Source: Allodiplogaster sudhausi (taxonomy: Eukaryota > Nematoda > Chromadorea > Rhabditida > Diplogasteridae). From it: a stretch of DNA of 64,000 bases. The notes below the pieces were generated by a model that saw only the letters and a list, made by a program, of their open reading frames with translations, did no database searches and was not told the origin of the DNA. Numbering within the stretch: position 1 is the stretch's first letter; the number at the start of each line of letters is the position of its first letter. Below are positions 11,601-25,904 of the stretch, one piece after another. Location of the stretch: contig CALZFC010000243.1 in NCBI GenBank assembly GCA_945643635.1, forward strand, positions 711,501-775,500. The letters run 5' to 3'. The position numbers and the translations under genes are program-made.

Positions 11601-14600
11601 AAATGAAATTTTTTATTAGCAAAAACTGATGACTTTTTATCAAATGATAAAAAGTTATCGATTTTTTAACAGTAGCATCCGTACTCTATAAGCAAACTAA
11701 TGTACCATTTAAAATATTTTAGTATTTCCTAGAACAAAAGTTATTAGCGAGGATGCATTTGGAAGCGTCCGAATCGTCCGAAGCGTCCTTGGTACCAAGA
11801 TCCTGGGCGCGACTGTATTATGGCTAGCGTTCGGAAAAGCACCAGTTCCCAGGCTACTTTTGGAAGTGATACAATTTGGGATCTAATGAAGGGGAAGCGA
11901 AGTATAGCCGGGTGGGGGAGGAGAGCGTGCAGAGGGGAGGAGCATGATTATTTATATTTCAATTTTCCCATAATCTAATCAAGGCCAGAACAAGGAATCT
12001 GTGCGAGACGCATTAATAGAGCGAAATAACCACAGAGTGCAGCTTATGATTGGACGGCTGAGATGAACTCTCTCTTTCTATCTTTCTCTCTCTCTCTTTT
12101 TCCCTATTTCCCTCTCTCTCTCTCTCTCTCTAGCTCTGTCTCTCTTTCACTCAAATGGACAGAACATAATCATACACTGATATATTCTGACTAGGCCAGG
12201 CTTCTCCACCCTCGCAAGGAAATCGCTAATCTCCGGCCTAATCTCCGCTCGCGACCTTTCCCAGGTAACTTATTTATTCTTGCAAAGCGACGAGATATTC
12301 TATTAAAAGCAATATGTAAATGGGTGAACATCGAGCCAGAAATGGACTTGATTGGAAGATGTAGAAGGATATCCACAAAAAAAACAATTGAAAGTTTTCC
12401 ACATGCCATCTCTGGAAATATGTATGTATTATGCCTTTGTACATATATTCTTCTGTTCACTGTGGACTTGAATCTACATAAAATGTTATATCTTGCAAGA
12501 TAATGAAGTTATTCAAATTATGCTGCTGACCTAACTCTGATTGCTATTTGTGCACAATGAATTATAAAAAGTGCTAACTAAATGCAGATGCCTAAAGTTT
12601 CATTTTAGCTCTTCTCATTCTTTTGTCGCTCTTTCCTTCATTTCATCCTTCTTTCCTGCTGATTCTCTCTTCTTTCTGATCTTTCTTCGCCCCCTCGGCC
12701 TATTTGATGTCTGCAACGTCTCTAATTGGAAAGGCATTCCTTGGCACTTTGCCAAAGGAATCGGGTTCACCATTCTTTGTATACTTGAAGCATGAAGAGA
12801 AAATCTAATGATTCTTCTGCAGCGAATTACAGGCAGAGAAAAGGTTAGATAGAGAGAGAGAAGAATAGTGGAAGAGAAAAGGTAGATAGTGATAGAGAGA
12901 GGGAGAGAGTGAGAGAGAGAGAGAGAGAACAAATGCAAGCGTGGAGAAAAGCAATGTGCTGTGGAAAGAATGCGGAAAAAGTGCTAAACGTGCCAATGCT
13001 TTAGATTTCCTCTTGTCAGTATAGGGGATGCAGGATTTACGGAAGCATTTTTACATGTATAATTAGGAAAGAAAAAGGAAGAGAAGAAAAAAGAAATAAA
13101 GAGCACACAGGAAAGGGAAGGAGAGAGCGAGAGACTAAGAAATAAAGGCGGATGTACCCTTTTTATGCCTTGTATTAGCAATTCCCATGAAGGATCTGGA
13201 GATCGAATAAATGCTGTGGCTAATAAGTGAATCTCCAGACAAGCATCTTTTTAACCCAGACACACGATAAACAGCCAGAAAAGATTAATGTCACAAAGAA
13301 GAGAAATCATATACAATTGTAAGAGAGTGTAAAAATATTTTTTGAAAAAAAATTCCCAAGTTACATATAGAATTTTACTGGGATTCCTTGAAAACATAAA
13401 AAAAATAAGTAAAAAATAGTTGCAAAAAGTAATGTGAACCTTGGCATCGAATGGCGGCGATTGTTTGCCTTGATGAGATCATTCAACGTGGAGATGGAAG
13501 AGATGAAAAGAGAAGAAGCCGCTCAGGCGAAGGAGAACGCGGTCTGAATGGCGAGTCTTCTCTCGAGTGGACGGGCACGGTCTGAAAGGAAGAAAGAAAT
13601 ACACATGTTAGGGACACGCGAACGCGAGCGAGCACGGAATACGCACATCATTTTAATATCGCCAATGAGATTTCGGGGCACTTTGGAGGAAAGCACGGTT
13701 CAATTGGATCGCGAGAGAAAGATTATGAGGGTGAGAGAGAGAGAGAGTGTGTGAGTGAGAGAAAGAGAGTGAGAGAGAGAGGGGCAAGAGCAATTTTGAT
13801 AGAATTATATAAAGAGAGTGCGAGTACAAGTGATAGTGAGGAATCCCGTCACGTGAACTTTCATAATGGTTTAATAATAATAATAAAATAAGCGCTAGGA
13901 AAGGCTTCAGTAAGGTCTGCAAAACTGTCTGGCAGCTGAACGAATAAGGATGAGAAATGAGGAGCAATCATTGATAGAGAAAGGAGAGAGAGCGTGGGAG
14001 AAGAAGGAGAGGAAAAGGGAGAATGAGAGAGAGAGAGAAAGAAAGAGAGAGAGAGAGATACAGAGAGGGGGGAGAGGGAGAGACTGAGAGAGAGAGGGGA
14101 GAGGGGGAGAGAGAGGCTGGTAGAACTAGAAAGAGACACTCTTGAAAAAAGAAAAAGACCATGGTTGAAGAGTAAATATATAATCAGGCGTCATATGATA
14201 AAGGAAAAAGAATGCATGATGAACTTTTTCAATCGATAATTAATATGTTCATCAGCAGAATGATTTGCGGAAGACTCCGAAAGAGAACAAGAATATAATG
14301 AAGTGAGTGAGATCAAGCTGCATAATGCACTACGCACGAACACGTAAATGTTCACCGAGAAACACGACACGACACATAAAATATGCGGAAAAGTTCTCGT
14401 CGCAGACTGCACAGAGAACACTTTATTTGCATAGGATGACTTCCAAGAGATATGGAGAGAGAGAGAACACCAGAGAAAACGAGATGAATATTAAAAGAGC
14501 ATTCTTTGCAAGGAAGGAAAGCAACAAACGATTGAGTAAGATTGACAGAGAAAGACGAGAGACGAGGGAGGGAGGCATGAAGAGGGATGGAGAGAGAGAT

Positions 14601-17600
14601 AGAGAGAGAGAGAGGCAGAGAGATAGAGAGAGGCAGAGAGATAGAGAGAGAGAGGCAGAGAGCTTACCATCTGCCTCACACATTTAGAACAGAAGTTTTG
14701 TCACATCAGCATGCATAGATTATCTCCATTAAACTCTTCTACACGATTCCCGCTTTCTTTCTCTTCTTCCGCGGCGCCAACCTAGACCCGGCGGACATCA
14801 CTCTTATCCTTTAGTAGAGATCAAACGCGACCAATGTTGAACGCTGTCTAGTCTGATCATTGATCATTTGGTGAGTTCCTACTCGGAACGTCCAAGGCCA
14901 AGGGCAATTTCAAGCGTTCACCGAATGTCACGTAAATTGACATGCGCTAAATTGTCTTAATGGTGTAATAGATAAACCGAAGCTGTCATGCTAAAGATCA
15001 CGCCAAAGAAATATATCTTTAAAAAAAAAGCCAAGAGAGAGTTGAAACGTCGTCTATATTATTCTCGCTAATAAATCTGTCCAATGGACAGGGAAAACCG
15101 CCTGTTCTTGATGTATGTAAACAGGATTTTTTTTTTCATATGGGACGCAAATCCAAGGAAAAAGTGATCTCCGATTTAGGGTGCCGAGTAATGAAATGCA
15201 TAAGGGGGCGCACTCACTCACAGTGGTGTGAGCAGTAGCTTTTACCCCGTTTCTCCGAAAAAGAGAGGTGCTTCTCGGAGCTCCTTGTTAAGAAAAGCCT
15301 CATGGGAGAGCCGCCGGGTAAAAGTTTCACACGCTTAGCGTCGCACGCGAGAGTGGCTACAGGTATGCGAAGAGGAGTAGGGAGAAAGAAAATTTCCTCT
15401 TTTTCTCTGTCACTCTCTTCCATTCCCTCTCTCTCTTTCTTTTCCATCTCTCTGTTCTCTCTCTTTCTCTCTTCCCTCTCACCTCCCAAGTGGGCCATCA
15501 GAGACCTAGCGATTCGATTCCAAGGTACCTCACATCCTCTTCTTCTTCTTCTTCTAGTTTTGACGTGGGCTACTCCTGTCTTCTTGTCTGCATTCATTTC
15601 CAGGCGTCCTCCTTTTTTCGTCTTTTCAGACGCTATAACCCCTCTTAACGAGAATAAATTAGTACTAGGCCTAGCGAGGAAAAAAGGCGCCCTCGGCGTT
15701 TGGGGAGGTCCGTTGCTCTTTGTGCCTGACAATGAGAAGGAGAGAGAGAGAAAGGGGGAGAGAGAGAGCAAGAGAGAGAGAGTGCGAGAGGAGAGAGAGA
15801 GCGAGAGGAGAGAGAGAGAGCGAGAGAAAGGGAGAGAGAGAGAGAGAAAGCGTGAGAGAGTCGGAGAACAAAAGAGAGCAAAAAGATGAATTATGCGAAT
15901 AAGTTATCAGGCAAGCCTATGATGTTTGTTATATTTTTAAAGGAGAGTTGGGAAAAACATAAGTATTGTTCACTAAAATGGCTAAGTTGTATAGCCGCTC
16001 CACAATGAGTGGAGTTTCTTCAAGCAAGATCATGGATCATTTCGTTCATTATGAGTACAAGGAAGTCTTTTTGATCTCTGTGATGTCGCTGTAATACTTG
16101 TTAAGTGGAGTGGACTTGGAGAAGAGAAGCCGAGAGAGAGATGGAGAAAGAAAATGAAATAGATTGAGAGAGAGAGACCGAGAGACGGAAAGAGAGTGAG
16201 AGAGAAAGAGAAAGAGAGAAAGAGAGGGAGAGAGAGGATGAGAATGTGAAAAGTAATGAAAGCGCTACAACTAGAAAAAAAAATGTTCGGTTCACAAGAC
16301 CACGAGGAACGTGTGACTTTTAGTGGTACCAAATGAGATTCAGGATTGAGGAGTCGAGGGAAAGAGAGAGAGAAGAGGTCGAATGAAAGTAAATGAAGAG
16401 AGAGAGAGAGAGAGAATGTACTGCAGAAAGAGGGATGAGAGAAAGGGAGAGACTCAGAGACTAGAGAAGTGGAGAACGAACTGCACGAGTAAAATGATTG
16501 TTAAATAAATGACGTCGGGATATTAAGGAGAGCGGAACGGCGAATGTGGAGAAGATATGAGTCGCTAGAAGGAGAAAGAGAAAGCGGAAGAGAGAAGAGC
16601 ACGATAGAGTGAGAGATACAAGGAATGATTAGCGAGCGATAAAGAGGAACAGAGAGAGAGAATAACAGAGAGAGAGAGGAAAAGAGAGAGAGAGAGGGAG
16701 AGAGAGACATGAATGAGAAAGAGAAGGAACCATTGAAAAGCAGACGATCACTGATGCGGGGGTGCCGTGGCAAAGTCTTTGAAAAGGCTGCCATCTGGAC
16801 ATCTCTCCTTCTCTCTCTCTCTTTTTTCACATTCTCTTTTTTCATCTCTCTCTCTCTCTCTCTCTTTTCACATTCTCCTTTTTCATCTCTCTCTCTCTCT
16901 CTCCATCTCTCACTCCTCTCTCTTTCTCTTTCTTTCTTTATAGCCTAACCCCAATATAGCCATGACCTTATCTCGCTCAAGCCTTCGTTAACAGCCCGTG
17001 CGAAAGATGCTGCTAAATGCAGCCAAAACTTGCAGTCAAATTCGTCCTTTTGCATCCTGAATCATCTGGAGAAAGCAGCAGATCTTCGATATCTCGCTCC
17101 GCTTTGTATTTGGGTGGGATGTGAAAGGCGGAACAGAAAAAAAACTTCAGCTTTTCCTAGAAGTTATTCGTGGAGTCCGCCAAATGGCACAATTGTGTCT
17201 CAGCAAAAAGCAAATTTATGCTTGTGCGGCCGTAAATTATCAATCTACATAATTCTAATAGAATAAAATTGTGCATTTTTCGAGTTTGAAAAAAACAATA
17301 AAACTGCCAGCTTTAGACATGGTCAACACATTGAAAATTCCATGGGAAAAAACTTTGAGCTGAACTCCCGAGGTTTATTTCCTCTGCTAATGAATGCTTT
17401 CTGGAACGATGAAAATTCCAGTACTTCAATATATTTCCCTAAGCTGAGAACACTTTTAGCCTCCGCTTCTAAAAATGTCTTTTCATCGATTTTTTGAACA
17501 AAATTTGAACACATAGGCTGAAGAGAGCCGTAACAGAGATAATGATGGAACAGTGTGAGCGACAGAGAAAGAGAGAAAGAGCAAGAAAGAGAGAGAAAGA

Positions 17601-18467
17601 GAGGAAGAGATAGAGAGAGAGAGGAAGAGAGATTGAGAGCGATATAGTGGGATGGAAAAGACAGAAAATAGAATATTGAGAACTAATTCATGAACAGCAG
17701 GAATAAATTGATAATGTATGGGCCAGAAAAAGTATATTATAATTCGAAGATGCAATAAAATAGTAAAATCGACGTTGTGTAAAATGAAGGAAAAAGGTAT
17801 TTCATTTACGAAATGAATTATATTACGGCACATCAGCGCAGGATTATGGAAAAGCCTTGCAATTTTTTTCTTATTTGCAAGAAAAGTGAGCATTGGCTAT
17901 TACAACGTTGCAGAGTAGAGAAAATGGAACTTTGCTAAACTTCCGGGATTAATGAACTCCCTGAATATCTCAGGGGCTTCCCCGTATGAAACGGAATGGA
18001 TACTCGCAAGCCATTGTGAATAGCCAAGGGAAGCAAGGAAAAGACTGTGACTGTCACGTAGTCTCACACAATGAAGAAGCGGCATGCTAAGAACCGACCG
18101 ACCATCGCGTCTTCAGTTTCATCCTTTCTTGTCTTTCTCTCTCGTCCCATGTCTCTCTCGCTCTCCCTCCTTTCCATTCTCTCTCTTTCTCTCAATCTTC
18201 CCTCGCTCTATTTTCTTTATCTCTCCCTCTCTAGCTCTCTCTATCTCTCTAGCTCTCTCTTTTCCTCTCTAGCTCTCTCTCTCTCTCTCTGAAGCTCTCT
18301 CTCTAATTCTCTCTGTTTCTACTCCTTCTCGCTCTTTCCATCATGTTCACCTCCGTCGTCTCAGTAGCCGAAGAAGATGTGCGCGGCTGAGGAGCAGCCT
18401 CTGGGAAATCCGCCCCAATGCAGTAGATATGAAGGGGAACGAGAGGAGTCTGCGAAAAAGAAGGCTT

Positions 18468-18504
<37 letters not shown>

Positions 18505-21500
18505 GGAGAAAGAGAGATTAAGAGATGTCAGGAAATGGAGAGAACCGAGCGAGAAATGGAGAGAAATAGAGACAGAGAGAAAGAGTCGTGAAGAAAAGGA
18601 ATGAGAGAGAGAGAGTAAGAGAGTGAGATATAGGGAAAGAATGGTCCTGAAATTTGAACATGCATGCCATTCTGGTTGAACGTGAAAGGGGCAAGTCGCT
18701 GGAAAAATAGCTGCAAAAAGCATGAGGATAAGATTCTGAAAGAGGAGAAGAAACGTAAACAAAAACAACGTTTCAGTAAAGCAAGTAAGCAAAAGGAAAG
18801 AAGAAGAAGCCGGCGACAAGCTCGGGTGCATCTATTCAAAGTGAGAGAGATAACATTTTCGTGTGTGCTGAGAGTCATTAGGAAGATTCCATCCTTTCCT
18901 CAGTTTGCTTCCCCCCCCTCCTCTCGGTCCTATTTGGGGAAGGCGGAAAAGAAGAGGAGGAAGTCCCGGAGGGCGGACTCGGGAGAGAAGAAAAGGTGGC
19001 AGTGATAGCATTTTCCTCACTTTTGTCAGCGTAGCCCTTTGATCATCGCTGTTTACTCTACTCAAGAAAGGAAGCATGATTACGCACGTGGCGAAAAGAA
19101 GTCGACATATGTACAAAGAAGTATAATCGAATACATAGCTACTAGGAAAGCCCGGATACTTTCGTGGGATTTCTAGCGAAGGAGGCAGAGACGCTAAGGA
19201 GGTAAAGTAAGAGAGAATGACCGAGAGAAAGAGGGAGGTAGAGAGAAAGAGACAGAGAGAGAAAGAGGAAGATGGATAGAGAGATAAAGAAATGCGTTGT
19301 TCCTTGTTGACATCCGGAAAGAATGTGATTGCGCGCACGGTTGAAGATCGAGTGTGTGTGTATGAGATTGATAATTCATCCGGCATAGGCTAAAGGTCAG
19401 TTAGAGGCCCCCCGCCTTCCGGATTCCGATTTTGAATTCAGAATCGAATTATTACGGCCAAAGAACTCATAAATGGTGACGAAAAATAAAGGAGCGTTAA
19501 CATGGATGTTATGTACATATGTACATATTCATGAATAAGGATAAAGGCGTTGGCCATAATCAAGGATATCTGTATATGTACATACATATTTTCATACCTG
19601 GATGATAGGCGCACCTGAAGAATGGAGCACGGCGGGGAGTCCGAATGAGCTGGAAAGGGCGGGGAACTCTATATGTACATACATACACATGACCGCTGCA
19701 GATGACAAGTCCAATCGCAACAAGAGTTGCCAAGATAATGACGTTGATATGCAAAGAGGTATGTAAGGAGCTGAGGGAAGTGATATAAACTAACAAATAA
19801 ACTCATTCACTCGCTCTTGAGACTTCGGTTCTTTGAATAACTTTATAATTTCTCGAATGAATCTAATATTAGGCATGAACCTCTTTTAATGGGAAGCATA
19901 AAAATATATACATATGTGGAGGCTGCTACAACAAAGCTCTCAATTAGTGCATGCAATTTTAAAAGGCTCTTTGACGAAGCTCAAGGCTATATTTGAGATG
20001 GCAAGTGATATTTTTAGTCGACGTGCTAAAAATGTCCCTCTTTGAAAAGTGAAGTGGCTATTTGAAAGATACTGCAGATACTTGAGAATGGATGACGAGA
20101 GTGGAGCATGCTTGAAGACAGCTTAGATTTTTCTTGTGAGAGTGAGAGAGTGAATGAGGAAAAGAGTGAGGGAAAAGAGTGAGAGAGATAACGGGAGAGT
20201 GAGAGAGCGCGAGGGAAAAGCATGGAAATATTGAACAGAACAAACAATATGAGGCAAGGAATAAATAATGGATTCAGACAATACAGCAAGTGTCTGTTGT
20301 GAGAAAATAATACCTTCTCTCGGACAATGGAAATGATGATATGTTAGAGAACAAGTGAATTACTTCGTGCTCTGCATTAAATTGTTATTCTTAAAAATTC
20401 CATTACAAAGCCGAAACTAATTTTGTTTTTGAATTTCGAAAAATTAGATGATTTTAAAAGAAATAATGTTTTTAAATTTATTTCATAAATTACAAATTAA
20501 GCAAAGCGGAAGCACTTGCTGGAGAGATTTCCTCCCTTTTTCCAGTCTGTGGCAGTTTTCTCCGGCTGAGAAGCACAAGTTATGATTGAAGCATCTCGTC
20601 GTTCTCTCTCTCTCTCTCTCTCTGACTCTCTCCCTATCTCTCTCACTATCTCTCTTTCTCCTTCACTTTCTCTCTCTCATTCTATCCCCTCTTCCTCCAC
20701 TCTTTCCTCTCTCCCTCACTCATTTATCCCATTCGCTTGTTTCAGTGCCGGGATGAGACATAGAGCGAGAGAGCACGAAGAGAAAAGAGGACGCAGAGAA
20801 AGAGAAGATAGGAGACGTGAGGCGAAAGGTGTAAGAATGGCGCGGCCGAGGTAGACGCTGCTTCTATCACCTGCGCGGAAAATGGCGGTTTAAGATGAGG
20901 CTGAGAGAGAAAGAATGAGCGAGAGGGAGAGACAGAGAGACAGAGAGAGGGAGGGAGAGAGGAGATGGAGAGAAAGAGGAGATGAAATGGAGAGATTCAA
21001 CGAAAGAAAGACCTGGAAGAAGGTAAAGAGTACCCAACGGGAAAAAGTACAAGAGCCAATAGGATATCTCATTTTCATGATCTACTGAGCTATTGATAAC
21101 GTCGTCTCACGCGCGAGGAAACGCAGAAAAGATCATATGTTCAATATTATTTTGAGGTGTATTACAGTAGATTCTGCCTCGTTTACTGGTCCTCACCAAC
21201 ACTTGTAAATGCACTGATCAGTACATAATTTAATAGAAGAACATAATTGAAAAGTAAGATGTTGCATTTTGATGCATAATTTACTTTAATTTTTACATTA
21301 AGACTTTTACTTAAAGCGGTGGAAAGTTTTTTATCATGATTTATTTATCACTAGTCACGAACGCAAAGACATATTTTTGGCGACTTTTTCGAGCACAGGA
21401 CTTTGGTCGGCTATAGAACCGAATTAGTTTCCCGGCAACGTTGGGTGCAACGTCTCTCTAAGAATCTCGGTAGAAGAAAGAAAGAAAGCAGAAACGAAAA

Positions 21501-21540
21501 AAGGGTAAAAGAGAAAGAGAAAAAGAGAGAGAGAGAAACG

Positions 21541-21584
<44 letters not shown>

Positions 21585-21753
21585 CTTGGCGGGCAACACT
21601 AAAATGTGCAGTAATGAAAAAGGCAATTGAGAGAGAATATAGAAGATGAGAGAGTCAGCCTACAAAGCTAAGGGCAAGGAAATAAAAATAAATGGCGGGT
21701 CATAGAATGGCAAAGAAAGAGATCAAGCCAAAGGAGAGAGAAAGAAAGAGAGG

Positions 21754-21798
<45 letters not shown>

Positions 21799-23282
21799 AA
21801 AAGTGACAGCATCTAAATCGGTTAGCGTTCAGTGACCAGACCAGGAGCATTGAGGCACGAAAGGGCCACTAAATCCCGGGCAAGGATGGCTAGAGAGGGA
21901 TAAAGAGAGGTAGTGAGAGAAGGAAAGAAAGAGAGAGGGGAGAAATCGAGAGAGTAGAAAGGAGCGTAAGAGTGAGAGGGCGAAATTCTGATCAATTATC
22001 TAATTTCAAAATAACAAAAAAAGTAGATTAAAATCCGATTTGACAGGTTTGGAAAGACTTGGCTTTGAGAAACGATCAACAAGTATCCATGAAGCCATAT
22101 ACATAGGCTAGAAATCACTCAATTCTTCGACTGACTTTAACAAAACATTCGCCTCCTTAGTGTCCTGTGAGGGGCATATGCCGCTAGAGATCTGTCTCGT
22201 TTCTCTCTCTCTCTCTCTCTTTTTCTCTCTCGCTCTCTCTCTATCTCTCTTTCGCTTTCTTTCACCCTCTTCATTCTCTATTGTCGCATACCTTTTCCGT
22301 TCTCTCCTTTCTTCCGAGCTTCTTACTCTCTGAACCAAGAGTGTACCTGCCCATCGAGATCCGTCACTCCTTGTGGCAATCAGTAGCAAATGTGACAAGT
22401 ACAGAACCACTCGGGTCTAATCGAGGATGAGGGAAGCGGCAGAGGGAGGGGGAGGGGCATTGGGAGTAGAGAACAAGGAATTAAACTAACTGTAGAGCAC
22501 AGATATACACACAAAACATAAGTAATCCAGCGATTGCATGGGAAAAATAGCGCAAAATCAAAGGACGCGATGGATTTATCTGTGTAGGTATTCGTGGATG
22601 AACGAAGGGTAAATTATCTGGCAGTCCGGATTAGGACAAGAAAAAGATTAGTAGAAAATTAGATGAAGATGATATTTTGCCTTCAATTATGTATTTAGCA
22701 TTCATTTGGCTACTGTAGCGAAAAATTGTGCTTTCGGAACAGAAGTGTTTTTATTGAAAATATTCATGTACAAACTGCCGTTTTCTTTTGAATAAAAAAC
22801 AAATTCAAAGTAGCAGCAAAATTAGTTGACTGCTGAATGTGAATGTTGACGTATGTATGTACGGTGGTCTTGCGTTTATTACAAGTTTTCTGCTGGAGGG
22901 AATGGAGGGGGGGGGGGGGGGGGGTTCTGCGACGACCAACGACCTCGGTTCAAGATTACTGTGAAGCGGAACAAACAAGAAAATCAAGGACTCTGACTAC
23001 TCGCTCACGTCTGGAAGGTCGTGAGAGTTTGAAACAGGCAGAGAGATGAGAGAGATTGGAGAGGGACAGAGAGAGAGAGAGTGAGAGCAGGAAGAAAATG
23101 TTAAGTGGGAAGAGACGGCCGTAGTGAAGGTGACGAAGAGCCCTCATGCACTCGAGACTTGGTCAATTTTCTAGTCTTGTAAAAGAGAGTAAGAGAGAGA
23201 GAGAAAGAGAGAGAAAGAAAGAGAGAGAAAGAGAGAGAGAAAGAGAGAGAAAGAAAGAGAGAGAAAGAGAAAGAGAGAGAAA

Positions 23283-23325
<43 letters not shown>

Positions 23326-25096
23326 TGAGAGAAAGAGAGAAGGAGAGAGAGAGAGAGAAAGAGAGAGAGAGTACTTCGAGTACTCGCAAAAAGAATAGAG
23401 ATGCTCTCACAATCAGTGTCAACCAAGTGTTGCTTGCGGCTGGGATTGACACTGACAATGAGAAAATAGCGAAGAAAGGGATGTTGGAACTCTCAAGGAT
23501 GTCTCTCACTCTTTCTTTCTCTTTCTCTCACTCTTTCTCTTTCTCTCTCTTTCCCGGAACTAAATTCGGGCCTGCACCAGCCATCCTGAGGGCTTCGTCG
23601 TCAAAGATTTTGCTCTCTCCTCCTCGTCACTTTTTGAACTACATAATAAGACCGCCAGTTCAAGAGATCGGGAACTTTTACGGCTCCGGCAAAAGCCAGA
23701 AAACGCCGTGCGGTGGCTGTCATAAAAGACGGCCCACGACTTCTGCAGTTCCTCCCTCCTGGGCCGAACCGTCGATGCAATGCAACAATGGCTGTTCCAG
23801 GCCAATTTGGTGCTCCGGGGGGTCCGTGGATTCAACGGAAACAGCATGCTAAACACGCTTGGTGTTCTGGAACTCTTTTTTTCTCTTTCTCTCTCTCTCT
23901 CTTCCTTTTTTTCTCTCTCTATTAAGTATCTCTCTCTGTCTCGTTCTCTCTCTCCTCTTTCTTTCTCTTTCTCTCTCTTGCTCTCTATTTCTCTCTCACT
24001 CTTTCCTTCTCTAAACTCTCTTCTTCAAAGAAGTCCAGCTCGCCGTGGACTTTCCGGGGACGGCAACTAGAGCTTAGGTTAGAAGAGTATAGTCGCAGAA
24101 TGGGGAATGTAAGTCAAGGAAAATTATGTGACTTTTTGATCTTTGGATTTTGGGCCACAGGGGCAGTAAAAAAAATCGTTCGACTTTCTGCGGCAATAAA
24201 AATTGAGCGATTAGCTAATTTGGAATTAGCCTTTTCATTAATTAAAACATTAAAGTCACATTAGAAAGATTGCTTCATGTACATATAAATGACATATGTA
24301 TACATATTAAAAAAAAAACGTTTTTCATAAAATCTATAAAACAGAGATATTATGCATATGTACGTAAGTGTCTTTAAATTTTTTTATCAGTTAAAAATTC
24401 TTCAAAACACGCTTCTTAACAGAGCAAAAGAAATAAACATGTAGAAATAGAAATGAGTGCTCTCAAAACCGCGGGCGCTTAATGAATCGCTCTTAAAGGA
24501 TGTCTCATCGAAAGATGAAGACTGAAGCCTCAAGCTAAGAAAGGCAGACGGCGATTATTATAATAATATCCTTATCTTTTTCCTTATCACTATCTCTCTC
24601 TCTCTCGTCCTCTCTTCTCTTTCAATTGTCTATCCTATTTTCTTTCAAAGTATCTTTCGTTTGCCAGTTTTTATTTCAAGCTTAGATTGCTTGAAGAACG
24701 TTAAGAAATGAATAATCCAACAATCCTCACTCAGGTAAAGTAAGAGTCGATGGCTTCTTCTGCAGAGTATTGTAGAATGGCTAGAAAGCAAAAGATAAAG
24801 AGAAAGAGTGTGAGAGACAGGAATGGAGAGAGAGAGGTAATGACGGAGAGAAAGAGAGGAAGGGAAAGAGAGAGAGAGAGATATCCGTAGATAAAAAGGG
24901 CATTGCCTTGAAAGTAATGCTGACGCTTCTTCGTCGGGACGGCCTTTTCATTAGGCAATGCACATTTGCTATATCTCTCATTTGCTCTCTTTCTCTTTCT
25001 CTCTTAAACTCTCTCTCTCTCTCGCTCTCTCTATCGCCAAGTGGCGAATACTGTCAGAGAATCTCTCACGACTTTCCTTGAACTGTCTGCTTGCTA

Positions 25097-25145
<49 letters not shown>

Positions 25146-25711
25146 CTCTCCTATCCCTTCTCTCTCATCCCTTCTCTCTCTCTCTCTCTTTCTAACTGCA
25201 CCAACGACCACGAGCTGTATGTACATTTGTAGAGCCGATTCAATTTGGCCAGCCATTCGTGGCCTGAGAAGGGCATGGCCAGGGGGGGGGGGTTCTCTAG
25301 AGCACTGTTGTGTGTTCTGTCTAGTGTATTTGTGTGCCCTGATGGGCTGGTGTATGTTTGTAATGGATGGATGGCTACGTGGACGTTGCCCCCGGGCACA
25401 GCTTTAGATAGCCGTGAAAGTGTCCAATTGAACAGCGGCCGAGAACGGATATCCGCGATGGAGAGAGAGAGGCGCATAGAATTGGAGAAACAGAGGCGAA
25501 CCGAGAGAGAGAGAGAGAGAGAGACGGTGAAAGAGAGAGTGAGAGTGAGAGGGGGGGGGAGAGAAAGGGAGATAGAGAGTGAGAAAGCAGAGCCACGTGA
25601 TGCTACTAGATCTGGAACGCGACGCTTGCAAATATGTGTGCTCTCTGACGAATGAAGAAGATGCCTTACTTGCGTAATCGAGGAAGGGTAAGTGGAGCGA
25701 GAGATGGGGGC

Positions 25712-25742
<31 letters not shown>

Positions 25743-25861
25743 AAGAGAGAAGAGGACGAGATTAAAAAGAGGTTAGAGAGTGGTCGTGGAGAGAGAGAGA
25801 CATAGATAGAGAAGGGGCAAGAATGTATGTAGATAAAGATAGAGAACGAATGACAAAGAAA

Positions 25862-25904
<43 letters not shown>

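Noticed and set aside
23146..23509. Long open frames on both strands rich in Arg/Glu or Ser/Leu
   Set aside because: They are direct translations of a GA/CT microsatellite. The same applies to most open frames in the window, for example 15302-15889, 59651-60205 and 4928-5380.
23325..23852. 175-codon plus-strand frame
   Set aside because: First third is repeat translation, the middle crosses another CT tract and no domain or splice signal supports it; only the GC-rich 3' part is kept as a weak finding.
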